This document shows, one piece after another, positions 43,340 through 51,421 of a DNA stretch of 64,000 nucleotides (within the stretch, counting starts at the first letter, position 1; each line of letters starts with the position of its first letter). The DNA lies in contig QAIB01000005.1 in NCBI GenBank assembly GCA_030418545.1, positions 354,758 through 418,757 of the forward strand, given 5' to 3'. The stretch comes from Xenophilus aerolatus (GTDB taxonomy: Bacteria; Pseudomonadota; Gammaproteobacteria; Burkholderiales; Burkholderiaceae_C). The notes under the pieces were generated by a model, which was given only the letters and a program-made list of their open reading frames with translations, was not told the DNA's origin and made no database searches. The translations under genes were made by a program, and so were the position numbers.

Positions 43340-43957
43340 ATGAAACTGGTCCTCGCATCGAACAACGCCGGCAAGCTCGCCGAGCTGCAGCAGCTCTTCG
43401 GTCCGCTGGGCGTGCAGCTCGTGCGCCAGTCCGAGCTCGGCGTGGGCGAGGCCGACGAACCTTTTCGCACCTTCGTCGAGAACGCCCTGGCCAAGGCCCG
43501 CCACGCCAGCGCCGCCACCGGCCTGCCCGCCGTGGCCGACGATGCCGGCCTGTGCGTCGATGCCTTCGGCGGCCTGCCGGGTGTCGACACCGCCTACTAC
43601 GCCACGCAGTTCGGCTACGCGAAGGGCGACGCCAACAACGTGCGCGCGCTGCTCGAGCAGATGCAGGGCGTGGCCGACCGGCGCGCCGCGCTGGTCAGCA
43701 CGCTGGTCGCACTGCGCCGGCACGACGATCCGGAGCCGCTCATCGCCGTCGGCCGCGTGGTCGGCGAGATCACGCGCGAGCCCATCGGCGACCAGGGCTT
43801 CGGCTTCGACCCCGTGATGTTCCTGCCCGCCTTCGGCCGCACCTTCGCGCAGCTGCCACCCGACGTGAAGAACGCCCACAGCCACCGCGGCCAGGCGGCG
43901 CGCGCCATGGTCGAGCTGATGCGGGAGCGCTGGGCGCTGGCGGGCGACCGCACTTGA
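43340..43957 (+). CDS. rdgB: dITP/XTP pyrophosphatase (RdgB/HAM1)
   Basis: From the ATG at 43340 the 205-residue protein begins KLVLASNNAGKLAELQQL with the SNN-GK nucleotide motif and has AVADDAGLCVDAFGGLPGVD and GFGFDPVMFLP. It hydrolyses non-canonical purine triphosphates to keep them out of DNA. Confidence 0.97.
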   Translation: MKLVLASNNAGKLAELQQLFGPLGVQLVRQSELGVGEADEPFRTFVENALAKARHASAATGLPAVADDAGLCVDAFGGLPGVDTAYYATQFGYAKGDANNVRALLEQMQGVADRRAALVSTLVALRRHDDPEPLIAVGRVVGEITREPIGDQGFGFDPVMFLPAFGRTFAQLPPDVKNAHSHRGQAARAMVELMRERWALAGDRT

Positions 43958-43961
43958 CGCC

Positions 43962-45209
43962 GTGACCATCCCGATCCAGCCCGCCGTACCCGCGAACGAG
44001 GGTGCCGCACAGGCCAACGATGTGCTGCACCTCATGCGGCCGGGGCCGCTGCAGCTGGCGGCGCTGCCGCCCCTGTCGCTGTACATCCATCTGCCGTGGT
44101 GCCTGCGCAAGTGTCCGTACTGCGACTTCAATTCGCACGAATCCCGCAGTGGGGAGCGCGTTCCCGAACAGGCCTACATCGACGCCGTCATCGCCGATCT
44201 CGACGCCGCGCTGCCGCTGGTGTGGGGGCGGCCGGTGCACACCATCTTCATCGGCGGCGGCACGCCCAGCCTGTTCTCGCCCGAAGCCATCGACCGCCTG
44301 CTGGGCGACGTGCGCGCGCGCCTGAAGGTCGAGCCCGACTGCGAGGTCACGCTCGAGGCCAACCCCGGCACCTTCGAGCGCGACCGCTTTTGCGCCTTCC
44401 GCGCCGCGGGCGTCACGCGCCTGTCGGTCGGCGTGCAGAGCTTCGACGATGCGCACCTCAAGGCGATCGGCCGCGTGCACGACCGTGCCCAGGCCATCGC
44501 CGCGGTCGAGGAGGCGGCGAGCGCCTTCGAGACCTTCAACCTCGACCTGATGTACGCGCTGCCGGGCCAGACGCTGCAAGGCCTGGACGCCGACCTCGAC
44601 CAGGCCCTGGCGCTGCAGCCGCCGCACCTGTCGATCTACCACCTCACCATCGAGCCCAACACCTTCTTCGCCAAGCACCCGCCCGCGCTGCCCGACGACG
44701 ACATCGCCTACACCATGCTCGACCGCATCACCGAGCGCACGGCGACGGTGGGCCTGAAGCGCTACGAGGTGTCGGCCTATGCGCGCGCCGGCCATGCCTG
44801 CGCCCACAATCTCAACTACTGGCAGTTCGGCGACTACCTCGGGCTGGGCGCGGGCGCGCACGGCAAGCTCAGCTTCGCGCACCGCATCGTGCGCCAGGTG
44901 CGCTTTCGCGACCCGCAGCGCTACATGGCCCACGCGATGGCCGGGCGGGCCGTGGCGCAAAGCGACGAGGTCGCGCTGGCCGATCTGCCCTTCGAGTTCA
45001 TGCTGAACGCGCTGCGGCTCAAGGACGGCTTCACGCTCATGCAGTTCGCCGAGCGCACGGGCCTCGCAATCAGCGCCATTCAGCGCCCGCTGGAAGAGGC
45101 CGAGCGCCTGGGCCTGCTGGCCCGCGACCTGCGCCGCGTGTGGCCGACCGAGCGGGGCTTCGACTTCCTGAGCGACCTGCAGGAACTCTTCCTGCCGCCG
45201 GCGGGCTGA
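43962..45209 (+). CDS. hemW: Radical SAM heme chaperone HemW
   Basis: The GTG-started 415-residue protein has CLRKCPYCDFN with the CxxxCxxC iron-sulfur motif, FIGGGTPSLFSPEAIDRLL and SVGVQSFDDAHLKAIGRVHD. HemW binds heme and delivers it to respiratory proteins; older annotations call it coproporphyrinogen III oxidase-like. It follows rdgB by four bases. Confidence 0.95.
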   Translation: MTIPIQPAVPANEGAAQANDVLHLMRPGPLQLAALPPLSLYIHLPWCLRKCPYCDFNSHESRSGERVPEQAYIDAVIADLDAALPLVWGRPVHTIFIGGGTPSLFSPEAIDRLLGDVRARLKVEPDCEVTLEANPGTFERDRFCAFRAAGVTRLSVGVQSFDDAHLKAIGRVHDRAQAIAAVEEAASAFETFNLDLMYALPGQTLQGLDADLDQALALQPPHLSIYHLTIEPNTFFAKHPPALPDDDIAYTMLDRITERTATVGLKRYEVSAYARAGHACAHNLNYWQFGDYLGLGAGAHGKLSFAHRIVRQVRFRDPQRYMAHAMAGRAVAQSDEVALADLPFEFMLNALRLKDGFTLMQFAERTGLAISAIQRPLEEAERLGLLARDLRRVWPTERGFDFLSDLQELFLPPAG

Positions 45210-45317
45210 AGGCAAGTGCAATCGGCTGCAGGCCCAGGCTTGGCGCAGGCTGCACCCGAAGTCGTCACGTTCGTGACCAATTCGACCCGCCGTGCATCGG
45301 CCTAGAATCGACGGCTC

Positions 45318-45405
45318 GGAGAGTTGGGTGAGCGGTTTAAACCAGCAGTCTTGAAAACTGCCGACGGGCAACCGTCCGTGAGTTCGAATCTCACACTCTC
45401 CGCCA
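45318..45405 (+). tRNA. tRNA-Ser (TGA)
   Basis: The 88-nt cloverleaf has acceptor GGAGAGT/ACTCTCC, anticodon stem GCAGT/ACTGC with loop CTTGAAA (anticodon TGA), a long variable arm and encoded CCA. The island begins directly after it. Confidence 0.96.
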
Positions 45406-45436
45406 GCAACCCAGCATTCACGCGGGTTGTGACCAG

Positions 45437-45461
45437 ATGGGCCCTTGTGGCCCATTCTTTT
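45437..45461 (+). terminator. Terminator after tRNA-Ser
   Basis: ATGGGCC-CTTGT-GGCCCAT followed by TCTTTTA. It probably ends the tRNA transcript. Confidence 0.7.
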
Positions 45462-45550
45462 ACCCCACCTTTCTTTTGCACTGTTTTGCGCTTAGCTGCG
45501 CAACCGCCGGGCCCAGGGGGCCGGTGGGGCTAGCTGGGCCTCAAGCCAAC

Positions 45551-45674
45551 CACCCCAGGCCACCCAGGCCACCCAGGCCACCCAGGCCACCCAGGCCACC
45601 CAGGCCACCCAGGCCACCCCAGGCCACCCCAGGCCACCCCAGGCCACCCCAGGCCACCCCAGGCCACCCCAGGC
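45551..45674. repeat. Minisatellite of 9- and 10-bp units
   Basis: One 10-bp CACCCCAGGC unit is followed by six 9-bp CACCCAGGC units (45561-45614) and then six 10-bp CACCCCAGGC units (45615-45674). The two unit lengths differ by one C and are sorted into blocks. The array is in non-coding DNA just before a promoter. Confidence 0.9.
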
Positions 45675-45695
45675 GCGCCGACGCCTTGAAGCCAG

Positions 45696-45737
45696 TTTTC
45701 GCTCTTTTCACAATATGGTATAATTTATCCGGGTAAA
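45696..45737 (+). promoter_or_regulatory. Extended -10 promoter with overlapping dyad
   Basis: TGGTATAAT at 45716-45724 is an extended -10 box with a weak -35 (TTTTCG at 45696-45701). TTTATCCGGGTAAA directly after it is a near-perfect dyad that could be an operator. The local AT-rich composition contrasts with the surroundings. A leader of about 200 nt with GC-rich hairpins separates it from the gene at 45930. Confidence 0.6.
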
Positions 45738-45929
45738 AGCCTGCCGGCGTACGCCAGGCAAGCCCATGCCCAAACCCGGCCGCCCTGGCCGGGGGCCGCC
45801 AGGCCGCCGCACCTTGCGGCGCGCCTGACCGGCATTTCCTGACCCACCCCGCCCTTACAGCCCAGCGCGCTTGAGCCTTTTTGGCCCAGGCGCGCCGCCG
45901 CATGGGCATCTCACTTTGAGGTTCCTTTT

Positions 45930-46292
45930 ATGAGCAGCGAATCCCCTTCGACACCCAAGCCTGCCGGCAAACCCCTGTTCTCTCTCGGGCGTGTGCTTGC
46001 CACCCCAGGCGCCATCGAACTGCTGACCGTGACCGAAACAGATGCGAGGCTGCTTCTATTGCGGCACGTCTCGGCAGATTGGGGTGAGATTCATCCTGAT
46101 GACGTTGCCGTCAACGCGGATGCCCTGGCGCATGGCGGGCGCTTGATGTCGGTCTACAGGCTGCCGCTACGCTGCGCGGCAGGGACGGCACACACAGCGC
46201 CGCCGGTCGGTGATCTGACCGATGACCGGCTGTGGATCATCACTGAGGCCGACCGCAGCGTGACGACCTTGCTCCTGCCTGAAGAGTACTAA
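45930..46292 (+). CDS. Plasmid-related protein, paralogue 1
   Basis: The 120-residue product contains LFSLGRVLATPGAIELL, a central RHVSADWGEIHPDDVAVNAD region and C-terminal LWIITEADRSVTTLLLPEEY. This is the pattern of small proteins found on conjugative plasmids and integrative elements. The same order occurs in the protein at 50020-50364. Molecular function is unknown. AGGTTCC lies before the ATG. Confidence 0.8.
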   Translation: MSSESPSTPKPAGKPLFSLGRVLATPGAIELLTVTETDARLLLLRHVSADWGEIHPDDVAVNADALAHGGRLMSVYRLPLRCAAGTAHTAPPVGDLTDDRLWIITEADRSVTTLLLPEEY

Positions 46293-46299
46293 CTTGGGG

Positions 46300-46620
46300 T
46301 TAGTGCGGGGTCTTGGATCGCCGATGTGGCCGGCGCGGCAGTGCTTCGAGCAGCTGCGATGCCGTCAGGTCAAGACCCACTGCGATCCGCCAGATATTGA
46401 AGAGTGAGATGTTTCGCTCACCTCGCTCGACCGACCCAACGTAGTTGGGGTGTAACCCGGCTCGCTCGGCCAGCTGCTCCAGGGTGATCAGCTTTTCATG
46501 CCGCAGCTTGCGCAGGCCCACGCCGAAAGCCTGCTGAATGCGAATCAGCTCTTCAGCCGAGGCGTCATCCAGCGGCTGAGGCTTGTTCACAACGACGCGC
46601 GGCATGCGCGAAGTTTTCAA
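46300..46620 (-). CDS. XRE-family transcriptional regulator
   Basis: The 106-residue product has a helix-turn-helix at about 34-95 (LRKLRHEKLITLEQLAERAG, LHPNYVGSVERGERNISLFN). It converges with the plasmid-related gene and may control it or the dyad near 45730. Basic tails flank the domain. Confidence 0.88.
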   Translation of the reverse strand: MKTSRMPRVVVNKPQPLDDASAEELIRIQQAFGVGLRKLRHEKLITLEQLAERAGLHPNYVGSVERGERNISLFNIWRIAVGLDLTASQLLEALPRRPHRRSKTPH

Positions 46621-46808
46621 GCGCCAACACTAAGAGTACACAAACTATCCGTTTGGATGGGTGCGTGTGTCTGGCAAACTTATCAAAAACCAAACGTAAA
46701 GTGTGTCATATGCCGATTAAAACAAGGTGCCAATCTTGGGTCGAATCTCCGGGTGGCTGCGGTCAACCAGCCTTCCATCTGCTTGAGCGCTTACGGGCCG
46801 CTACGAGC

Positions 46809-47582
46809 ATGCGCCGAGCATCGGCCTTCGCGGGCGCCATCTGTCTTGGCGTCTGTGGGCACGCTCAAGCCCAAGCGATCACGGGGACGCTCACTTGCGA
46901 TGCATCATCAATCCAGCCGCCTGAACCCGCCTTTTCTGTTCCGGCGACCGTGCAGATTCAAGGTACCACCTTGACTTGGACTCGTGAGGCGACGGGCATG
47001 CGCGAGGTGGTATCTGCGCCTATCGTCAACGGCCTGGCAGTCCTAGACGGCTACGGAGGCAGCGTTTCGGCCAATACGAGGCAGGCATTCTGGGACTGGC
47101 GCATCCAGGCGCGCCTGAATGTCTCAACCGAGGGCGTTGCCGGCGATGTGCAACTGCTGACCAAGGATGGCAGGAGCGTGCAGCGCCGCTGTACCTTTGC
47201 CACCCCTGGGCGTCCAGCATCTCTGCCGGCGACCGCTACGCCCGCCGTGCCGAATCCGGTCGCGGTGCCAGCGCCTCCATCACCGGTTGCAGCCCCACCG
47301 GCGGCGCCGGTCCAAGTCTCGCCTGCGCCCGTGCAGCCGCCGGTCATACCTGATGCAGGAAATGCAGTTCGAGAAGAGGAGTTGCGCGCGCGGGAAGCAG
47401 CTCTTGCCCGCCGCGAGCAGTCGGTGTCGCGCCGCGAGCGCGCGCTGACGCAAGCACCCAAGCCCGTCGTACCGGCTCCAGCGCCCAAAGCCGCCCAGCC
47501 TGCGGCTTCAGCGCCGGCCCCGACCGCGGCCCCAGCCGCCCCAGCCAGACCTGCGTCGCCGGCTGCGCTGGGCGACATCTGA
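46809..47582 (+). CDS. Exported protein with Pro/Ala-rich tail
   Basis: From the ATG at 46809 the 257-residue product has a signal peptide (ASAFAGAICLGVCGHAQAQA). A small beta-rich domain (ITGTLTCDASSIQPP, NGLAVLDGYGGSV) is followed by proline-rich segments around a charged helix (AVREEELRAREAALARREQS). This suggests a periplasmic protein spanning to the cell wall. Family unknown. Confidence 0.65.
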   Translation: MRRASAFAGAICLGVCGHAQAQAITGTLTCDASSIQPPEPAFSVPATVQIQGTTLTWTREATGMREVVSAPIVNGLAVLDGYGGSVSANTRQAFWDWRIQARLNVSTEGVAGDVQLLTKDGRSVQRRCTFATPGRPASLPATATPAVPNPVAVPAPPSPVAAPPAAPVQVSPAPVQPPVIPDAGNAVREEELRAREAALARREQSVSRRERALTQAPKPVVPAPAPKAAQPAASAPAPTAAPAAPARPASPAALGDI

Positions 47583-47593
47583 TAGAGGTATCG

Positions 47594-48949
47594 ATGAACA
47601 ACAAGTACAGAAGGACGGTCGGCCATACGCTCGCCATCGTCACAGCCTTCGTGAGCGTGTTCGCACTATCCGGCTGCGGCCCCGAAGCACCGCCGTGCAA
47701 CGACCAAGAGGCTACCAGCGCCGTCCGGAAGCTGGCGTTGGACCGGTTCCAAGAATCGCTGCATAGTGCCGCCGCCAAAGTGGAGGATCTCGCCACGCTC
47801 ACGTTCGACAGCCCGCGCCTCATCGCATACGACGACAAAATCAAACGCCGCTCGTGCGCAGTGGTCCTTTCGGTCCAGTTCCCGGCCGAACAGATGCGCA
47901 AGCTCCCAAGTCAGATGGAGCAGGTCGCGAGCTTCGATCAGCTGTTCTCAGGGCTGAAGCCGTTGGGCTCCTTGCTCGGAACGCGCGACGATACCGTCGA
48001 ACGGCTTCAGGCGGACTGGGTGGCTTTTCAGGTCCGCAATGGTGGCCTGCCATCTGAAGCGCCACTGCGCCAGACTGTGGAGTATCAAATCCAGAGGGAC
48101 GAGGGGTCGAAGGACTACAGCGTGCGTGCGTCGGTCGACGTCAATGGAATCGGTCCCTTGCTCCGGATCGTGGCATGGGTAGATGCTGCGCAGAAGGCGA
48201 ACGCCACGAAGCAGGAGGAGGCCAACCGCGCCGCTTCAGCCAAGCAAGCCGAAATCGATCGGCTGTCGGACAGCGGTCGTTGGCGCAAGGTGGTCTACAT
48301 CAACGACTTCGCGGGCAATGATTGCTACAACCGTGGCAAGTTCTGCTTCCGGGGGCGCGACGACCTGGAGCACAACGAATACGTGTCCTATGAAACAGAC
48401 GCTTCCAAGGTGGATGCCCAGAAGATGAAGATCTGGGGCGACCGCTACCGGGGCCGACAGCCTATCTGCCTGGTGAACATCAAGAAGACTTCTGATGCCG
48501 GTGTGTTCACCTTTTACGGCTGGTCTTCGTTCACGAACGAGAAGGGCGAATTGATTGACTGCCTGCCAGGCGCCGAAAAGACAGATTGGGACGCCACCGT
48601 CGCCAAGGGGCAGCAACAACCGGGGCAGGGGGCTACCGCATCGGCTGAAGCCGCGCCTGCGACAGCACCCGCGGGTCCAAAGGACGTGACATCCGCCACG
48701 CTCTCGGCGCCGCCGTCCCCTCCATCGAACCTGACGTCCGTCATTCAGCGGTACGAGCCCTGCGGTGGCGAAGCGATGTGTCTCTACACGGCGCGCGGCA
48801 ACAAGGTGGTGATGAATGTGGCCGTCATAGGTGAAGCGGGCATCGCCATGCTCGATCGCAGCATCAAAAGCCGAGAGCCGCTGTGCCTCAAAGAAGTCAG
48901 CAAGGAAGGCAGCGAGTATTCCGCAGAGGGTATCGCCTCACGTTGCTGA
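47594..48949 (+). CDS. Large lipoprotein of unknown function
   Basis: The 451-residue product has a lipoprotein signal (VSVFALSGC at about 24-28) and a soluble envelope domain with a helical linker (KQEEANRAASAKQAEIDRLS). A C-terminal domain with several cysteines (NDCYNRGKFCFRG, CGGEAMCLYTARGNK) follows a Pro/Ala linker. It follows the exported protein by 11 bases and is likely co-transcribed. No family is recognised. Confidence 0.65.
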   Translation: MNNKYRRTVGHTLAIVTAFVSVFALSGCGPEAPPCNDQEATSAVRKLALDRFQESLHSAAAKVEDLATLTFDSPRLIAYDDKIKRRSCAVVLSVQFPAEQMRKLPSQMEQVASFDQLFSGLKPLGSLLGTRDDTVERLQADWVAFQVRNGGLPSEAPLRQTVEYQIQRDEGSKDYSVRASVDVNGIGPLLRIVAWVDAAQKANATKQEEANRAASAKQAEIDRLSDSGRWRKVVYINDFAGNDCYNRGKFCFRGRDDLEHNEYVSYETDASKVDAQKMKIWGDRYRGRQPICLVNIKKTSDAGVFTFYGWSSFTNEKGELIDCLPGAEKTDWDATVAKGQQQPGQGATASAEAAPATAPAGPKDVTSATLSAPPSPPSNLTSVIQRYEPCGGEAMCLYTARGNKVVMNVAVIGEAGIAMLDRSIKSREPLCLKEVSKEGSEYSAEGIASRC

Positions 48950-49141
48950 CTAACTCCGCAGTCCACTGGCTTGGTCCAGTGGCCGGACTTAACCGTTACT
49001 AGTTCGGCGCGTCCCTGACGCGCAGCTCCCAAAGCGCCGCATCGGTCCCCGCCAGTGCGGCGTTTCTGTTTTCGCTTCCCAATCCTGCTCATCCGGTGTC
49101 GACCTGCCGTGGCGCCGGCTGAGCTTGCGCCAAAAAATACC

Positions 49142-50023
49142 ATGACCTTCGATAACAGTGCTTCCCCACAGACGGGAAGGGAATCCGTTCGCCTGATCGC
49201 CTTTGGTCGAAGCGCGTTGCGCTTTGTCAAGCAGATGTGCGATCGAGCACCGGATCCGCTGGTGCCGCTCCTGCGTGATCACCTGAAATGGATAAATGCC
49301 GACGGACAGCTCGCCGGCTTGGATGTCGAAGGCCTGGCCATCGTCTTTCTAGCGATCGGAGCCGATGCGACAGACAACGAAGTGGGTGACGCGTTCATTC
49401 TGGCGTCTCGCCTTCGTTTGGACAACGTTACGACCATCGGTGTGCTTTCCCCGCCGGAAGATGGACGCACGGTCGGCGCTTCGATGCAGCCATCCGCATA
49501 CACCGAAACGTGGATGGCTGACCTGCTGGAGCTTCTGGACGCTCACCTCGAAATACCGATTCAAATGTTGGCAGAGCATCAAGAGGGCTTGCTGTGGCTG
49601 CTGACCACGTTGCGCCGCTTGCATCAGGACGGCCTTCTTATTCTGGAGCCTGCATGGGATCTGACTGATCTGCTGGAGACGCTGGACCTGCCGGGCGCAC
49701 AGCTGAAGCTGATCTTTCGATCGGTCGAGCAAGCCGACATCGACGAAGCGGTGAGCCAAGCCATCACCGACCTGCAGGCGAGCAACGCTGATTTGCAGAG
49801 TGCCACCGGAATGCTGGTTGTCCTTTGGCAATCGAGCACTCGGAGACTGACGGTTCGTGAGGTCCGGGACGCTGGCTGGCAGGCTTCACAGGCGCTGGGG
49901 CAGGGTGGGCTGCATATGGTCCTGGTCGCCCATGCTCCGGGGCCCTGGGCAGGTGTCGGCGCTTGCGCCACGCTCGTCGCCAGCTGGCCAAGGCGCTTTC
50001 CACCTCTGGGAGGTGCGATATGA
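49142..50023 (+). CDS. Degenerate FtsZ/tubulin-like protein, GTP-binding motif lost
   Basis: The 293-residue protein can be laid on FtsZ by eye. VRLIAFGRSALRFVKQM (16-32) matches the first glycine loop region, and WINADGQL (50-57) matches the VNTDAQ strand. LAIVFLAIGADATDNEVGDA (65-84) matches MVFIAAGMGGGTGTGAAP, with GGGTGTG replaced by ADATDNE. AWDLTD (171-176) matches the NxDxxD T7 loop without the Asn. ATGMLVVLWQSSTRRLTVRE (221-240) matches the GVLVNITAG strand of the C-terminal domain. GTP binding is therefore unlikely. It is coupled (ATGA) to the plasmid-related gene. The fold assignment is by eye and needs structure prediction. Confidence 0.6.
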   Translation: MTFDNSASPQTGRESVRLIAFGRSALRFVKQMCDRAPDPLVPLLRDHLKWINADGQLAGLDVEGLAIVFLAIGADATDNEVGDAFILASRLRLDNVTTIGVLSPPEDGRTVGASMQPSAYTETWMADLLELLDAHLEIPIQMLAEHQEGLLWLLTTLRRLHQDGLLILEPAWDLTDLLETLDLPGAQLKLIFRSVEQADIDEAVSQAITDLQASNADLQSATGMLVVLWQSSTRRLTVREVRDAGWQASQALGQGGLHMVLVAHAPGPWAGVGACATLVASWPRRFPPLGGAI

Positions 50024-50364
50024 GCTTTTGGCCTTGGCGTCGCAATCCGAAAAGGACGCAGCCGCTATTTCAGCTCGGGCAGGTCGCCGTGTCCGAACCT
50101 GCACGCGCGGCGCTGCGGGCTGGCCAGACGGTGCTCGGCGATCTCCTGAACCGCCATCAGCGCGGCGATTGGGGCCAGGTCGACGAAGTCGACGCCAAGC
50201 AGAACAAGTTGGCGTTGCGCCTTCCGATGCGGGTCCGATCTTGCTACCTGCTTGCTTCTGGGCGCGACCCGCTCGCCGTGGAGATATGGGTCATCACTTC
50301 GGCGGATCGCCTCCGCACCACCGTCCTTTTGCCCCGGGAGATATTCGATGAACACGAAGAGTAA
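50020..50364 (+). CDS. Plasmid-related protein, paralogue 2
   Basis: The 114-residue product shares with the protein at 45930 the order LFQLGQVAVSEPARAAL, RHQRGDWGQVDEVDAKQNKL and VEIWVITSADRLRTTVLLPR. The start overlaps the FtsZ-like stop (ATGA) behind GGGAGG, and the end overlaps the recombinase start by 17 bases. Such proteins often accompany recombinases on mobile elements. Function unknown. Confidence 0.8.
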   Translation: MSFWPWRRNPKRTQPLFQLGQVAVSEPARAALRAGQTVLGDLLNRHQRGDWGQVDEVDAKQNKLALRLPMRVRSCYLLASGRDPLAVEIWVITSADRLRTTVLLPREIFDEHEE

Positions 50365-51322
50365 GGTCGAGCGCTACCTGCAGCAGGCGTTGGCACCGAA
50401 CACAAGGAGCGCCTATGCCTCGGACTTGAAACACTTTAGGGCTTGGGGTGGCACGGTGCCCGCCACGCCCCAGGTAGTCGCTCAGTATCTTGCAGACTGT
50501 GCGGGAAAGATGAAAGCCAGCACACTCGGACGGCGGCTTGCTGCCATCCGGCATGCACATGTCGCCGTCGGCAAGGCGTCGCCCACCGACTCGGCGCTCG
50601 TCAAACGCACGCTGCGCGGCATCAAGCGCGTTCATGGCTCGGCCGTGAAGCAGGCCGCGCCGATCACGCTGGACGTGCTGCGCAAGCTCGCGAGGCCGCT
50701 CCCGGAATTGGATCCAGTGCGTGACCTAAGGGACAGATGCCTATTGCTGCTCGGCTTTGCGGGAGGATTTCGGCGTTCGGAGCTCGTGAGCTTGCGGCCT
50801 TGCGATCTACAGATCACGCGTGAGGGCGTGCTGATATCGGTGCGTGCCAGCAAGACCGATCCGACGGGCAAGGGGAGGGTAGTGGCGGTACGGAAAACTG
50901 GCGGGCGGACATGCCCAGTTGCCGTGCTTTTTCGTTGGCTTTCGGTCCTGCGCCGAGCTGATCCCGAAGGCGCTGCAACTCCCCTCTTTCGAAGCGTCAC
51001 CCGTAGCGGACGCCTTGGTGCTGGGCTCACGGGGGCATCGGTCAACGACATCTTGAGGCGCAGACTCACTCATCTCGGGATCGCCACCTCGGACATGTCG
51101 GCGCACAGCCTACGAGCGGGCCTCGTCACCGCCGCGGCAGTTGCAGGTTCGCCGTTGTGGGCCATTCAGCGCCAGACGGGACACCACTCTGTCAGCTCGG
51201 TCCATCGATATATCCGCACTGCGGAGCATTTTGTCGTCGATGCACTTCGAGCGACAGGGGACTCGCGTGGCAAATCTAAAGAGCAATCAAGTTCGCTCAC
51301 TTTCAGGGTTGGAGTGTCTTGA
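50348..51322 (+). CDS. Tyrosine recombinase (XerC/phage integrase type)
   Basis: From the ATG at 50348 the 324-residue protein has an N-terminal SAM-like core-binding domain (NTRSAYASDLKHFRAW). The catalytic domain has Arg in GGFRRSELVSL, His-x-x-Arg in SAHSLRAG, His in QTGHHSVSS and Tyr in VHRYIRT. It is the last gene of a three-gene coupled operon and the probable mobilising enzyme of the island. Confidence 0.93.
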   Translation: MNTKSKVERYLQQALAPNTRSAYASDLKHFRAWGGTVPATPQVVAQYLADCAGKMKASTLGRRLAAIRHAHVAVGKASPTDSALVKRTLRGIKRVHGSAVKQAAPITLDVLRKLARPLPELDPVRDLRDRCLLLLGFAGGFRRSELVSLRPCDLQITREGVLISVRASKTDPTGKGRVVAVRKTGGRTCPVAVLFRWLSVLRRADPEGAATPLFRSVTRSGRLGAGLTGASVNDILRRRLTHLGIATSDMSAHSLRAGLVTAAAVAGSPLWAIQRQTGHHSVSSVHRYIRTAEHFVVDALRATGDSRGKSKEQSSSLTFRVGVS

Positions 51323-51344
51323 GACCAAGTCTCTTCGGACGATA

Positions 51345-51382
51345 AGCGCTCGCCGAGGCTGATTCTGCGCCGAGCGAGCGCT
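51345..51382. repeat. Inverted repeat after the recombinase gene
   Basis: AGCGCTCGC and GCGAGCGCT are separated by 20 bp, 22 bp after the recombinase stop. There is no T-run. It may be a terminator stem or a recombination site; position next to a recombinase makes the latter worth testing. Confidence 0.5.
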
Positions 51383-51421
51383 CGTTCCACACCCAAACCT
51401 ATCAAGCTTCGGACGAACCAC

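Larger units (their letters stand above)
45406..51382. mobile_element. Integrative island next to tRNA-Ser
   Basis: The segment carries two plasmid-related paralogues, an XRE regulator, exported proteins and a terminal operon with a tyrosine recombinase, all absent from the conserved neighbourhood. It begins after tRNA-Ser, a frequent insertion target. I could not find a second copy of the tRNA 3' end, so the right boundary is only approximate. Confidence 0.55.

Noticed and set aside
41625..45209. Alternative long ORFs opposite kinase, phosphatase, rph, rdgB and hemW
   Set aside because: All are codon-phase shadows in high-GC DNA; the forward genes carry full family motifs.
45551..45674. CRISPR array
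   Set aside because: Units are 9-10 bp and directly adjacent with no spacers, and no cas gene is present; it is a minisatellite.
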